In this document: one piece after another, positions 33,693 to 41,943 of the stretch | Position numbering within the stretch: the stretch's first letter is position 1 | Layout of the letters: every line of letters begins with the position of its first letter | From: Myxococcota bacterium | Lineage (GTDB): Bacteria > Myxococcota_A > UBA9160 > UBA4427 | Direction: 5' to 3' | Length of the DNA: 64,000 nt | Assembly: GCA_041389495.1 (NCBI GenBank) | Contig: JAWKRT010000001.1 | Span: 1,488,001-1,552,000, forward strand | Notes under the pieces: model-generated | What the model saw: only the letters and a program-made list of their open reading frames with translations | Databases searched by the model: none | Told to the model about the DNA's origin: nothing | Position numbers and translations under genes: made by a program

Positions 33693-34249
33693 AGATCTAC
33701 ACGCGGCGCGGCGACGCGGGCGAGACCGACCTGTTCGGCGGCGAGCGCGTGCGCAAGGACGCGCTCCGCGTCGACGCGTACGGCGAGGTCGACGAGGCGA
33801 ACGCGTGCGTCGGGCTCGCGGCCGCGCGCCTGCGCGACGACGACGTCGCACCGCTCCTCCAGCGCGTGCAGAGCGCGCTCTTCGACGTCGGCGCGCACCT
33901 CGCCACGCCCGACGCGCACCACCGCGCGAAGGCGAAGGTGCCGACCGTGGGCGCCGACGACGTCGCCGAGCTCGAGGCGGCGATCGACCGCTTCGAGAGC
34001 GAGCTCGCGCCGCTCGCCACCTTCGTGCTGCCCGGCGGCTGCGAGGCGGCCGCGGCCTTCCACCTCGCGCGCACGGTGTGCCGGCGCGCCGAGCGGCGCA
34101 TCGTCGCGCTCCACGCGCTCGAGCCCGTCGACGAGGCCGTGCTCCGCTACGTGAACCGGCTGTCCGACCTGCTGTTCACGCTCGCGCGGCTCGCGAACGC
34201 GCGCGCGGGCGTCGCCGACGTCGCATGGGTGGGGCGCGAGCGCGGCTGA
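33689..34249 (+). CDS. Cob(I)alamin adenosyltransferase, PduO type
   Basis: A 186-residue enzyme that makes adenosylcobalamin from cob(I)alamin and ATP. KIYTRRGDAGETDLFGGERVRKD at the N-terminus is the ATP-binding signature of PduO-type ATRs. GEVDEANACVGLA, FVLPGG and CRRAERR(I) near residue 130 and YVNRLSDLLFTLARLAN at the end complete the family pattern. The GTG start overlaps the CcmH-like stop. It converges on the MeaB/mutase operon that needs its product, so the grouping is functional: cofactor synthesis, cofactor-loading GTPase and B12 enzyme in 4 kb. Confidence 0.92.
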   Translation: MKIYTRRGDAGETDLFGGERVRKDALRVDAYGEVDEANACVGLAAARLRDDDVAPLLQRVQSALFDVGAHLATPDAHHRAKAKVPTVGADDVAELEAAIDRFESELAPLATFVLPGGCEAAAAFHLARTVCRRAERRIVALHALEPVDEAVLRYVNRLSDLLFTLARLANARAGVADVAWVGRERG

Positions 34250-34371
34250 CGCGCGGCCTCGACGATCACGATCGTCGGTCGCTCGGCGCGGCGCCGCGCG
34301 CAGGTTCCGATCGCGAGCCCGGTGACGAGTGCCGCGGCGAGCGGAATCCAGACGAGGCGCGCGAGCTTCAC
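34147..34371 (-). CDS. Small predicted membrane protein coupled to meaB
   Basis: A 74-residue reading frame starting at a GTG that overlaps the meaB stop by 4 bp (GTGA). The first 27 residues are a clean positively flanked membrane segment (VKLARLVWIPLAAALVTGLA then IGTCARRR); the rest is basic and unstructured. The first 40 codons lie in otherwise empty sequence and have the G/C third-position bias of real genes here. The last ~100 bp run antisense to the 3' end of the adenosyltransferase gene. Coupling and composition favour a real gene; the alternative is chance read-on past meaB. No family is recognised. Confidence 0.5.
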   Translation of the reverse strand: MKLARLVWIPLAAALVTGLAIGTCARRRAERPTIVIVEAARQPRSRPTHATSATPARAFASRASVNSRSDSRFT

Positions 34372-35402
34372 GTCGCGTCGCCCGCTTCGCGCTGCGCGCC
34401 GGGCGGCGCGAGCGCCGCCTCGAGACCCGCGGCGAGCTCGCCGAGCAGCTCGAACGCCGAGCCCCCCTCCGCGACGCGCGCCGCCGCGCGCGCATCGAGC
34501 GCGTCGGGTCCGCCGAGCCGCTCGATGCCGTGGCTGCCGAAGCGCCGCGCGAGCGCCTCGCGCACGTGCGCCACGCGCGCGCGCGCGCGCAGCCGCGCGA
34601 GCTCGCCCGAGGCCTCGAGCGCGGCGCGGTGCGCGCGCACGGCGTCGAGCACCTCCTCGACGCCCGCGCCGTCGCGCGCCGACGCGAGCAGCACGGGCGG
34701 CTCCCAGCCCGCCGTCTTGCGCTCGCCGAGGGCGAGGCCGGCGCGCAGCTCGCGCTGCGTGCGCGCGGCGGCCGCGCCGGTGTCGGCCTTGTTCACGACG
34801 AACACGTCCGGGAGCTCGAGCACGCCCGCCTTCATGAACTGCAGCAGGTCGCCCGCTCCGGGCTGCGCGACGAACACCGTCGTGTCGACCTGGCGCGCGA
34901 CGTCGCCCTCGGACTGCCCGACGCCGACGGTCTCGACGAACACCCAGTCGAAGACGCTCGCGAGCACGATCACCGAGGCCCAGGTCGCGTCGGCGAGGCC
35001 GCCGAGCCGCTCGCGCGCCGCCATCGAGCGCACGAACACGCCTTCGTCGCGCGCGCTCGCGCGCATGCGGAAGCGGTCGCCGAGCAGCGCGCCTCCGGTG
35101 CGCTGGCTCGACGGGTCGACCGCGATCACGCCGACGGTCGCGCCGCGCGCGCGGAGCGCGCGCACGAGCGCGTCGAGCAGCGTCGACTTGCCCGCGCCGG
35201 GCGCGCCCGTGACCCCGACGCGCAGCGCGTCGTGCGCGCGCGGCACGGCGTCGGCGCGCTCGACCCGGGCGAGCAGGGCGAGCGCTTCGGCGCGCCGATC
35301 GGGGCGCCGGTCGTCGACGAGGTTCAGCGCGGGGGCGACGGCGGAGCGGTCGCGCGCGAGCAGCCGAGAGGCGAGGTCGCGCGCGAGCGCGGCCTCAGCC
35401 AT
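34368..35402 (-). CDS. meaB: MeaB/ArgK-type G-protein chaperone of a B12-dependent mutase
   Basis: A 344-residue G3E GTPase. The Walker A is GVTGAPGAGKSTLLDAL near residue 63, the switch-region blocks IAVDPSSQRTGGALLGDR and FVETVGVGQSEGDV follow, and the guanine-specificity motif is VVNKAD. MeaB loads adenosylcobalamin onto acyl-CoA mutases and protects them from inactivation, acting in the cytosol. It begins 8 bp inside the 3' end of the mutase gene, so the two are co-translated, which identifies the mutase as its client. Confidence 0.94.
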   Translation of the reverse strand: MAEAALARDLASRLLARDRSAVAPALNLVDDRRPDRRAEALALLARVERADAVPRAHDALRVGVTGAPGAGKSTLLDALVRALRARGATVGVIAVDPSSQRTGGALLGDRFRMRASARDEGVFVRSMAARERLGGLADATWASVIVLASVFDWVFVETVGVGQSEGDVARQVDTTVFVAQPGAGDLLQFMKAGVLELPDVFVVNKADTGAAAARTQRELRAGLALGERKTAGWEPPVLLASARDGAGVEEVLDAVRAHRAALEASGELARLRARARVAHVREALARRFGSHGIERLGGPDALDARAAARVAEGGSAFELLGELAAGLEAALAPPGAQREAGDAT

Positions 35403-37371
35403 TGCGCTCCGCCACGAGCGCGACGACGTCGGCCAGGATCGCCGTCAGGTCGAAGTCCTTCGGCGTGTACACGCGCGCGACGCCCTTCGCGAGCAGGTCG
35501 CGCGCGTCCTCGTCGGGAATGATCCCCCCGACGACGACCGGGACGTCGCCGAGCCCGGCGCGCCGCAGCCCCTCGATGACGTCGAGCACGAGCACGCCGT
35601 GCGAGCCCGAGAGGATCGAGAGCCCGATCACGTGCACGCCCTCGTCGGCCGCGCTGCGCACGATCTCGTCGGGCGTGAGGCGGATGCCGTCGTAGACGAC
35701 CTCGATGCCGACGTCGCGCGCCTTCACCGCGATCTGCTCGGCGCCGTTGCTGTGGCCGTCGAGCCCGGGCTTGCCGACGAGCATCTTGAGCGGGCGGCCG
35801 AGCTTCTCGCCGAGCTCGCGCACGCGCGCGCGCACGGCCTCGCTCGCCTCGGTGCCCGAGAGGCCCGGCGCCGCGCCGACGCCCGTCGGCGCGCGGTACT
35901 CGCCGAACTGCTCGCGCAGCGCCTGCGTCCACTCGCCCGTCGTGACGCCCGCGTGGGCGGCGCGAATCGACGCGGGCACGACGTTGCCGCCGTTCGCGGC
36001 GATGTCGCGCAGGTTGCGGAGCGCTTCGCGCACGTCGTCGTCGCTCCGCGCCGCGCGGTGGGCGCGCAGCCGCTCGACCTGCTCGCGCTCGGCCGCGTCG
36101 TCGACCTTCAGGATGGCGCCGCCGTCGCCGGCCGCGAGCGGCGACGGCTCGCTCTCGGCGAAGCGGTTCACGCCGACCACCACCTGCTCGCCGCTCTCGA
36201 TCGCGCGCACGCGCGCGGTGTGCGACTCGACGAGCCGCTGCTTCATGTACGCGTTCTCGACGGCGGCGACCGCGCCGCCCATCTCGAGCACGCGCGCGAG
36301 CTCGCCCTCCGCCTCCTCGCGCAGCGCGCGCGTGCGCGCCTCGACGACGTGCGAGCCGGCGAAGACGTCCTCGTACTCGAGCAGGTCGGTCTCGTAGGCG
36401 AGGATCTGCTGCGTGCGGAGCGCGAGCTGCTGGTCCCACGGCCGCGGCAGCCCGAGCGCCTCGTTCCACGCGGGGAGCTGGAGCGAGCGCGTGCGCGCGT
36501 CCTTCGAGAGCGTGACGCCGAGCGCCTCGAGCGCGATGCGCACGATGTTGTTCTCGGGCTGCGCCTCGGTGAGGCCCAGGCTGTTCACCTGCACGCCGTA
36601 GCGGAAGCGGCGCAGCTTCGGGTCGGCGACGCCGTAGCGGTCGCGGCCGAGCGCGTCCCACATCTCCGTCATCGCGCGCACCTTGCACACCTCCTCGACG
36701 AAGCGGATGCCCGCGTTCACGAAGAAGGAGATGCGGCCGAAGGCGGTGGGGAGCGCGTCGGCCGGCACATCGGCGCGCGCGCGCACGGCGTCGAGCAGCG
36801 CGATCGCGTTGGCCATCGAGAACGCGATCTCCTGCACGGGCGTCGCGCCCGCCTCCTGCAGGTGATAGGAGCAGACGTTCACCGGGTTCCACTTCGGGAT
36901 CTCGGCGACCGTGTAGGCGACGACGTCGGTGGCGAGGCGCATCGAGGCCTCGGGCGGGAACACGTAGGTGCCGCGCGAGAGGTACTCCTTGATGATGTCG
37001 TTCTGCGTCGTGCCGGCGAGCTCGCGCGCTGGCACGCCGGCGCGCTCGGCCGTCGCGACGTAGAGCGCGAGCAGCCACGGCGCGGTCGCGTTGATCGTCA
37101 TCGACGTGTTCATGCGCCCGAGCGGGATGCCGTCGAACAGCGTCTGCATGTCGTCGATCGAGCCGACCGGGACGCCCACCTTGCCGACCTCGCCGCGCGC
37201 GAGCGGGTGGTCGGCGTCGTAGCCGGTCTGCGTCGGGAGGTCGAACGCGACCGAGAGGCCCGTCTGTCCCTTCGCGAGGTTCGAGCGGTAGAGCTCGTTG
37301 CTGCGCCGCGCCGACGAGTGCCCCGAGTAGGTGCGGATCATCCACGGGCGGTCGCGTTCGGCAGGCGGCAT
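35395..37371 (-). CDS. B12-dependent acyl-CoA mutase, ethylmalonyl-CoA mutase (MeaA/Ecm) type
   Basis: A 658-residue single-chain mutase. The catalytic domain opens with RPWMIRTYSGHSSARRSNEL and continues with GLSVAFDLPTQTGYDADHPLARGEVGKVG and MNTSMTINATAPW. These are the blocks that separate Ecm/MeaA from methylmalonyl-CoA mutase, which has FDLATHRGYDSDHPRV and SVSMTMNGA. The C-terminal cobalamin domain has KPGLDGHSNGAEQI, supplying the axial His (DxHxxG), and LSILSGSH. It likely rearranges ethylmalonyl-CoA to methylsuccinyl-CoA, although the exact substrate needs assay. I chose the ATG at 37371 (GGAGCACG upstream) over 37434. It is the first gene of the mutase-meaB-small protein operon. Confidence 0.88.
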   Translation of the reverse strand: MPPAERDRPWMIRTYSGHSSARRSNELYRSNLAKGQTGLSVAFDLPTQTGYDADHPLARGEVGKVGVPVGSIDDMQTLFDGIPLGRMNTSMTINATAPWLLALYVATAERAGVPARELAGTTQNDIIKEYLSRGTYVFPPEASMRLATDVVAYTVAEIPKWNPVNVCSYHLQEAGATPVQEIAFSMANAIALLDAVRARADVPADALPTAFGRISFFVNAGIRFVEEVCKVRAMTEMWDALGRDRYGVADPKLRRFRYGVQVNSLGLTEAQPENNIVRIALEALGVTLSKDARTRSLQLPAWNEALGLPRPWDQQLALRTQQILAYETDLLEYEDVFAGSHVVEARTRALREEAEGELARVLEMGGAVAAVENAYMKQRLVESHTARVRAIESGEQVVVGVNRFAESEPSPLAAGDGGAILKVDDAAEREQVERLRAHRAARSDDDVREALRNLRDIAANGGNVVPASIRAAHAGVTTGEWTQALREQFGEYRAPTGVGAAPGLSGTEASEAVRARVRELGEKLGRPLKMLVGKPGLDGHSNGAEQIAVKARDVGIEVVYDGIRLTPDEIVRSAADEGVHVIGLSILSGSHGVLVLDVIEGLRRAGLGDVPVVVGGIIPDEDARDLLAKGVARVYTPKDFDLTAILADVVALVAERNG

Positions 37372-37472
37372 CGTGCTCCTCGAGGACCCCCCGGGCTGGC
37401 AGGGGACGCTATCCGAACGGGCCGCACCGCTCAATCGAGGCGCGCACCCGCGCGCCGCGCTACTTGAGGCGC

Positions 37473-38546
37473 GTGGCGACGCGCGAGAGCCCGAACGAGT
37501 CGTTCTTCCGTCTGTCGCCCGACCGCGTCCTCGAGGCGGTCGAGGCGGGCGGCTTCCGTCCCACCGGTCACTGCTTCGCGCTGAACGCGCTCGAGAACCG
37601 CGTCTACGACCTGCGCCTCGAGGACGGCGCGCACCTCGTGGCCAAGTTCTATCGGCCGGGGCGCTGGAGTCGTGAGGCGATCCTCGACGAGCACCGCATG
37701 CTCTTCGCCCTGCGCGACGCCGAGATTCCGGTGTGCGTGCCGCTGCCGTTCGCGGACGGCGACACGCTCCACGAGGTCGCGGGCATCCACTACGCCGTCT
37801 GGCCGCGCACGGGCGGCCGCTCGCCCGACGAGCTCTCGGACGCCGAGGTCGCCGTGCTCGGGCGGCTGCTCGCGCGCATCCACTCCGCGGGCGAGGCGCT
37901 CGCGCTCGCGCACCGGCGCACGCTGACGTCCGAGTCCGTCGTGGGCGAGGCGCTCGCCGTGCTCGAGGGCGGCGGCTTCCTGCCGCCGCACTGCCGGCGA
38001 CGCTATGTCGCCGCCGCGCGCGAGGTGGCGGCCGTGTACGACGAGCGCAGCCGCGGGATCGCCGTGCACCCGATCCACGGCGACTGCCACGCCGGCAACC
38101 TGCTGCACGGCGACGACGGCTGGTTCTTCCTCGACTTCGACGACATGGTGCACGGCCCGGCCGTGCAGGACGTGTGGATGCTGCTGCCGGGGCGCGACGC
38201 CGCCGCCGAGCGACAGCGCGAGCGGCTCGTCGACGCGTACCGCGAGTTCCGCCCGTTCGACCCGCGGAGCTTCGAGCTGATCGAGCCCCTGCGCGCCTTC
38301 CGCTTCGTCTTCTACGCGGCGTGGATCGCGAAGCGCTGGGGCGACCCGAGCTTCCCCGACGCGTTCCCGCACTTCGGCACCGACGAATACTGGGAGAACG
38401 AGACGCGCGACCTCGAGGAGCAGCTCGCGCGCATCGCGTCGCACGACGAGCCGCCCGCGCCGGGGAGCGGCGACGATGGTTCCGCCTCGCGCGACGAGGT
38501 CCACGAGGGCGGGCTGACGAACAAGGACTTCTTCTGGGATCTGTGA
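37473..38546 (+). CDS. srkA: Stress response kinase A (YihE/RdoA-like Ser/Thr kinase)
   Basis: A 357-residue choline-kinase-fold protein kinase. LEDGAHLVAKFYRPGRWSRE has the ATP-binding Lys, HPIHGDCHAGNLL (near residue 205) is the catalytic loop, and FFLDFDDMVHGPAVQDVWMLL holds the metal-binding Asp. The sequence follows E. coli SrkA almost end to end, including IEPLRAFRFVFYAAWIAKRW. SrkA is thought to counter the MazEF toxin and envelope stress. The GTG at 37473 gives the best family length, with TTG 37464 possible. It is divergent from the mutase operon. Confidence 0.9.
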   Translation: MATRESPNESFFRLSPDRVLEAVEAGGFRPTGHCFALNALENRVYDLRLEDGAHLVAKFYRPGRWSREAILDEHRMLFALRDAEIPVCVPLPFADGDTLHEVAGIHYAVWPRTGGRSPDELSDAEVAVLGRLLARIHSAGEALALAHRRTLTSESVVGEALAVLEGGGFLPPHCRRRYVAAAREVAAVYDERSRGIAVHPIHGDCHAGNLLHGDDGWFFLDFDDMVHGPAVQDVWMLLPGRDAAAERQRERLVDAYREFRPFDPRSFELIEPLRAFRFVFYAAWIAKRWGDPSFPDAFPHFGTDEYWENETRDLEEQLARIASHDEPPAPGSGDDGSASRDEVHEGGLTNKDFFWDL

Positions 38547-38577
38547 GAGGCCGGGTGGCGCGCGCCGCGGCGCGGCC

Positions 38578-39111
38578 TCACTCCGAGATCAGGATCGGCG
38601 TGCCGATCGCCGTGACCTCGAACGCGCGCCCCTGCGGATCCGCGAGCGCCGCGCTCGTGAACTCGACCCACTGTCCCGCCGCCGGCTTGAGCGGCAGCAG
38701 CGTGAAGCGCGCGATCTCGACCGCGCCGGCGAGCGCGCTCGGCCCGTGGCGCACGTCGACGATCCCGCGGATCTCGCCCGTCGCGAACGCGTTGACGGAC
38801 GGCCGGAAGAGGCCGCCGTCGTCGTCGAAGTCGGCGCCCGGCGCGGCGGAGTGGAGGACGGCCTTCTTCGGCGAGACCTGCACGTCGATGTCGAACGCCT
38901 GCAGCGTGCCGGCGGTCGTCGTCGCCATCACCGAAACCTGGACCGGCACGCCGACGCGCAGGTTCGACGCGTCGAAGGCGAACGTCAGGACCGCGGCGGG
39001 CGCCGGGCCGCCTCCGCCTCCGCCGGGGCCGCCGCCGCACGTGCCGCCGAGCAGCAGCGGGGCGAGCGACAGCGCGGCCGCGAGGGCGCGCCTGCGCGCG
39101 CGCGCCGTCAC
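38578..39111 (-). CDS. Cohesin-like domain exported protein
   Basis: A 177-residue protein with a signal segment (AAALSLAPLLLGGTC, which may be a lipid-attachment site though the lipobox is imperfect), a Gly/Pro linker, and one beta-sandwich. The domain reads LTFAFDASNLRVGVPVQVSVMATT, AFDIDVQVSPKKAVLHSAAPG and EIARFTLLPLKPAAGQWVEF. This is the spacing of cohesin-type carbohydrate-machinery domains (opening strands, a turn after 'fdidv', closing 'a.f.f'). The call rests on pattern rather than an exact motif. The GTG start overlaps the stop of the upstream dockerin-bearing gene by 4 bp (GTGA), so the two proteins are made together. Confidence 0.65.
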   Translation of the reverse strand: MTARARRRALAAALSLAPLLLGGTCGGGPGGGGGGPAPAAVLTFAFDASNLRVGVPVQVSVMATTTAGTLQAFDIDVQVSPKKAVLHSAAPGADFDDDGGLFRPSVNAFATGEIRGIVDVRHGPSALAGAVEIARFTLLPLKPAAGQWVEFTSAALADPQGRAFEVTAIGTPILISE

Positions 39112-40964
39112 TGGACGACCAGCCCGGCCGGCAGCGTCGCCACCTGGCCGTCGGGGTTCACGAGCTGCACGTCGTACGTGCCGGGCGGCACGAGCAGCGC
39201 GTTCACCGTGCCCGTCACCGTGCCCGCGTCGAGCCAGGCCTCGCCGAGCACCTCGTTCGCGCTGCCCGTCTGCGCATCGACGAGCCACAGCGCCGGCGTC
39301 GCGACGAAGCCCGTGCCGGTGAACGTCACCGAGGCGGCGCCGCCGCCGAGCGCGACCGCGGGCGGATTGGCTGCGGCGAGCGCGGGTGCCGGGTACAGCG
39401 CGGTGACGCGCGCGTCGAGCACGAGCGCGTTGTGCAGGTAGGCCCACGCGAGCGGGCGCAGGCGCGGCAGCGCTTCGCCCGCGCGCCCCGTGATCTCGGC
39501 GAACGTGAACGAGGCGCCCTGGTTCATCAGGAAGTTCTCGCCCGGCGTCGCGCCGGAGGGCGTCACGTTGTGGTCGTACGCGCCGCCCGACGCGCCGCCG
39601 AACAGGCCGCCCGGTGTCGCGCCGTGTGCGACGAGCCCGACGAGGTGCCCCGTCTCGTGCGCGGCCGCGCTCGCGATCGCCTGCGCGAACGCGGTGACCG
39701 CCGTCTCGATCGCGTTCCAGCGCGCGAGCGCGGGGCCGCTCGCGAGCTGCGGATCGAACGCGACGTCGAGCACGATCGCGTCGAGCGCGTGCTCGCCGAT
39801 CGGCGTGCCCGCGTGCGCGGGGTCGAGCGGGTCGAAGACGGCCTGGAACTCGGGATCGGCCGCCCACAGGTCGTCGAGCGCCTGCGGGAAGACGCCGAAG
39901 AACGAGCCGAGCGCGCACTCGTCCTGCGCCTTCACGACGTTGTTCACGTCGAGCAGCGTGGCGCCCAGGTACGGAGCGCCGAGCTGCGACGCGCCGCCCA
40001 CGCACAGCCTCGAGTACGGCGGCGCGGCCGGCTGCGCGGCGACGAGCCGCAGGTTCGCGGAGCCCGGCGCGGCGCTGCCGTCCGGATTGCGCCCGTAGAG
40101 GACGTTGGCGCGCGCGACGACCTCCGCGATCACCCAGTCGCGGATCGCGGGCTCGAGCAGCGGCGCCGCCGTCGACGTCAGGTGGAACGTCCGGAGATCC
40201 TCGACGAAGTCGACCTCGGGGCCGAGGCTGCGGTCGCGCGTGAAGTCGAGCCACACGAGCTGCTCGTCCTCGAGCGGCGGCCCCGACACCGGGTGGTCGC
40301 GAACGGCGAAGCCGTAGACGGCCTGCGCCTCGTTGCCGGCGACGTCGGCGACGCGCACGGTGAGGTAGTGCGACGTGCGCGCGAGATCGGTGCCGGCGGG
40401 AACGGCGAGGCGCGCGCCCATCTGCCCGGCGGTGAAGAGCGGCGCGAGCTCGGCGCCGGCGGGCAGGGCGCCGAAGGGGAGGCTGCTCGTCACCGAGAGC
40501 GTCGCCGGTGCCACGATCGAGCCGCCGATGCCGCTCCACGCGAGCGTGATGTCGAAGCCGTCGGGCGGCGCGACGAGCAGGTCGTTCATGTCGTCGGGCA
40601 CGTCGTCGAGCGACACGACGAGCGCGGGCGCGGACGTGTCGATCTCGCCGCCGGCGTCGCCGAAGTGCGCGCCGAAGAGCGCGAGGTCGCGCACGTCGAT
40701 CGCCGCGTCGCCGTTGGCGTCGGCGGCCGGATCGTAGGCGGGGTCGCCCTCGCTCGCGCCGTACAGCGCGGCGAGCAGCGACTCGTCGGCGGCGTCGATC
40801 GCACCGTTGCCGTCGAGGTCTCCCTGGAGGCAGGTCGCGAGCGCTGCGGCTGGCCCGAGCAGCAGCGCGATGGCGGCGACCCAGCTCCCCGCGCGGAACA
40901 CCGCCGGGCGGGAGGCCCTCGACTCTGCGGACGGTGCGCGCGCGGCGGCACGCGCGGGCAGCAT
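39108..40964 (-). CDS. Dockerin-bearing metalloprotease-like surface protein
   Basis: A 618-residue secreted protein. After a signal peptide (VAAIALLLGPAAALA) come two dockerin-type calcium loops, GDLDGNGAIDAAD and DANGDAAIDVRD (residues 48-100). Then comes a beta-rich region, a central domain with HETGHLVGLVAH at 436-447, a Met-turn-like NFLMNQG near 480, and a C-terminal IPT/TIG-like domain. The zinc motif is close to the metzincin HExxHxxGxxH but with one extra residue before the last His. A surface or extracellular protease is the best guess. The ATG at 40964 follows GGAAGGGGG. It is coupled to the cohesin-like gene, its possible docking partner. Confidence 0.72.
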   Translation of the reverse strand: MLPARAAARAPSAESRASRPAVFRAGSWVAAIALLLGPAAALATCLQGDLDGNGAIDAADESLLAALYGASEGDPAYDPAADANGDAAIDVRDLALFGAHFGDAGGEIDTSAPALVVSLDDVPDDMNDLLVAPPDGFDITLAWSGIGGSIVAPATLSVTSSLPFGALPAGAELAPLFTAGQMGARLAVPAGTDLARTSHYLTVRVADVAGNEAQAVYGFAVRDHPVSGPPLEDEQLVWLDFTRDRSLGPEVDFVEDLRTFHLTSTAAPLLEPAIRDWVIAEVVARANVLYGRNPDGSAAPGSANLRLVAAQPAAPPYSRLCVGGASQLGAPYLGATLLDVNNVVKAQDECALGSFFGVFPQALDDLWAADPEFQAVFDPLDPAHAGTPIGEHALDAIVLDVAFDPQLASGPALARWNAIETAVTAFAQAIASAAAHETGHLVGLVAHGATPGGLFGGASGGAYDHNVTPSGATPGENFLMNQGASFTFAEITGRAGEALPRLRPLAWAYLHNALVLDARVTALYPAPALAAANPPAVALGGGAASVTFTGTGFVATPALWLVDAQTGSANEVLGEAWLDAGTVTGTVNALLVPPGTYDVQLVNPDGQVATLPAGLVVQ

Positions 40965-40998
40965 CCATCCCCCTTCCGATTCCACGTGCGACACCGGC

Positions 40999-41013
40999 GC
41001 TCGACCGGTGCCA
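40999..41013 (-). promoter_or_regulatory. Possible sigma-54 (-24/-12) promoter for the dockerin gene
   Basis: On the minus strand TGGCACCGGTCGAGC has a perfect TGGCAC -24 element with the required GG-N10-GC spacing; the -12 element is weaker (GAGC instead of TTGC). Transcription would begin near 40987, leaving about 23 bases before the ATG at 40964. A better match lies upstream of the neighbouring PEP-CTERM genes. Confidence 0.4.
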
Positions 41014-41117
41014 CTCCGCATGCGCACGTCCGCGCGCGCCGGGGCGCTCCTCGCGGCGGACGACAGCTCGATTCCCGCTCAGCTTCTCTCCGCTCCGACC
41101 CTCTCGTCCAGTGCGAA

Positions 41118-41150
41118 GAAGCCCGGCCGCCGCGTCGGTGGCCGGGCTTC
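41118..41150 (-). terminator. Terminator-like hairpin after the PEP-CTERM pair
   Basis: An 11 bp perfect stem (GAAGCCCGGCC with its complement) encloses an 11-base loop. On the minus strand it is followed by TTCGC. It lies 27 bp past the stop of the 41177-41881 gene and before the dockerin gene promoter, so it probably ends the PEP-CTERM transcript. Confidence 0.6.
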
Positions 41151-41176
41151 CCCGTTTCGGAGTACGAGCGCGGCGG

Positions 41177-41881
41177 CTAGCCGCGGTGGCGCCGTTCGCG
41201 CACCGCGAGCGCGAGGAGCGCCGACCCGATCAGGAGGCCCGCTCCGGGCTCCGGGACCGGCAGGAAGTGGAACTGCGTGTTCGACTGCGCGCTGAAGCTC
41301 GAGTTGAACACGGCGCCGGGGAAGAAGTTCTTCGTGGGCGTGTCCATCAGCACGAACATCAGACCGTCGGTGCCGATGCCGCCGAAGTCGCCCGCGAGCG
41401 TGCCGCCCGTGATCGTCACGCTGCTCTGGCCACTCGAGACGTCGGGGTCGATGCCGCCGAGGTTGAGCGACGTCGCGAACGAGCCCGCGAAGCCGGGCAC
41501 GATGTTCGAGACGAAGATCTCGTTCACCTCGAGCGCGAGCAGCACGGTCGTCCCCGTGACGTCGGTGATCCAGACGTCGGCGCTCGACGCGTTGCCGCCG
41601 ACGAAGCGCGTGCCGATCGTGACCGGCGACTCGACGGTGTCGAGCTGGAGCGTCCAGTTGAGCTTGCCCTGGAAGAGCGCGCCCGTGTTCGGCTGCACGA
41701 CGGTCGCCGCGAGCCCGTCGGCGTTCGTCTCGATCTTCCCGGTCGAGACGTCGTAGCCGGTCGACGCGTCGGTCGCTTCGATGTCGATCGTCGCCGCGCG
41801 GGCCGCCGACGGAACGGCGAACCCGATCGCTCCTGCGAGGAGCACCGCGCGCATCCACGTCGTCGCCGTACCGCTGCCCAT
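41177..41881 (-). CDS. PEP-CTERM sorting domain protein
   Basis: A 234-residue exported protein. A signal peptide (LLAGAIGFAVPSAARA) is followed by a beta-rich body with no known domain. The C-terminus is a complete PEP-CTERM tag: PVPEPGAGLLIGSALLALAVRERRHRG, that is VPEP, a hydrophobic helix and an Arg-rich end. Exosortase (EpsH) cuts at PEP in the inner membrane and attaches the protein to the surface or an exopolysaccharide; no exosortase gene is in this window. The ATG at 41881 follows AGAGGAA. It is 62 bp downstream of another PEP-CTERM gene and probably in one transcript with it. Confidence 0.85.
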   Translation of the reverse strand: MGSGTATTWMRAVLLAGAIGFAVPSAARAATIDIEATDASTGYDVSTGKIETNADGLAATVVQPNTGALFQGKLNWTLQLDTVESPVTIGTRFVGGNASSADVWITDVTGTTVLLALEVNEIFVSNIVPGFAGSFATSLNLGGIDPDVSSGQSSVTITGGTLAGDFGGIGTDGLMFVLMDTPTKNFFPGAVFNSSFSAQSNTQFHFLPVPEPGAGLLIGSALLALAVRERRHRG

Positions 41882-41943
41882 CCGTTTCGTTCCTCTCGAC
41901 TCCGGTTCGGATCGAAGGTGCCCGTTCGCCGCGCCGCCGTCGC

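Noticed and set aside
35395..37371. Methylmalonyl-CoA mutase
   Set aside because: The blocks FDLPTQTGYDADHPLARGE and MNTSMTINATAPW are of the Ecm/MeaA type rather than the methylmalonyl-CoA mutase type.
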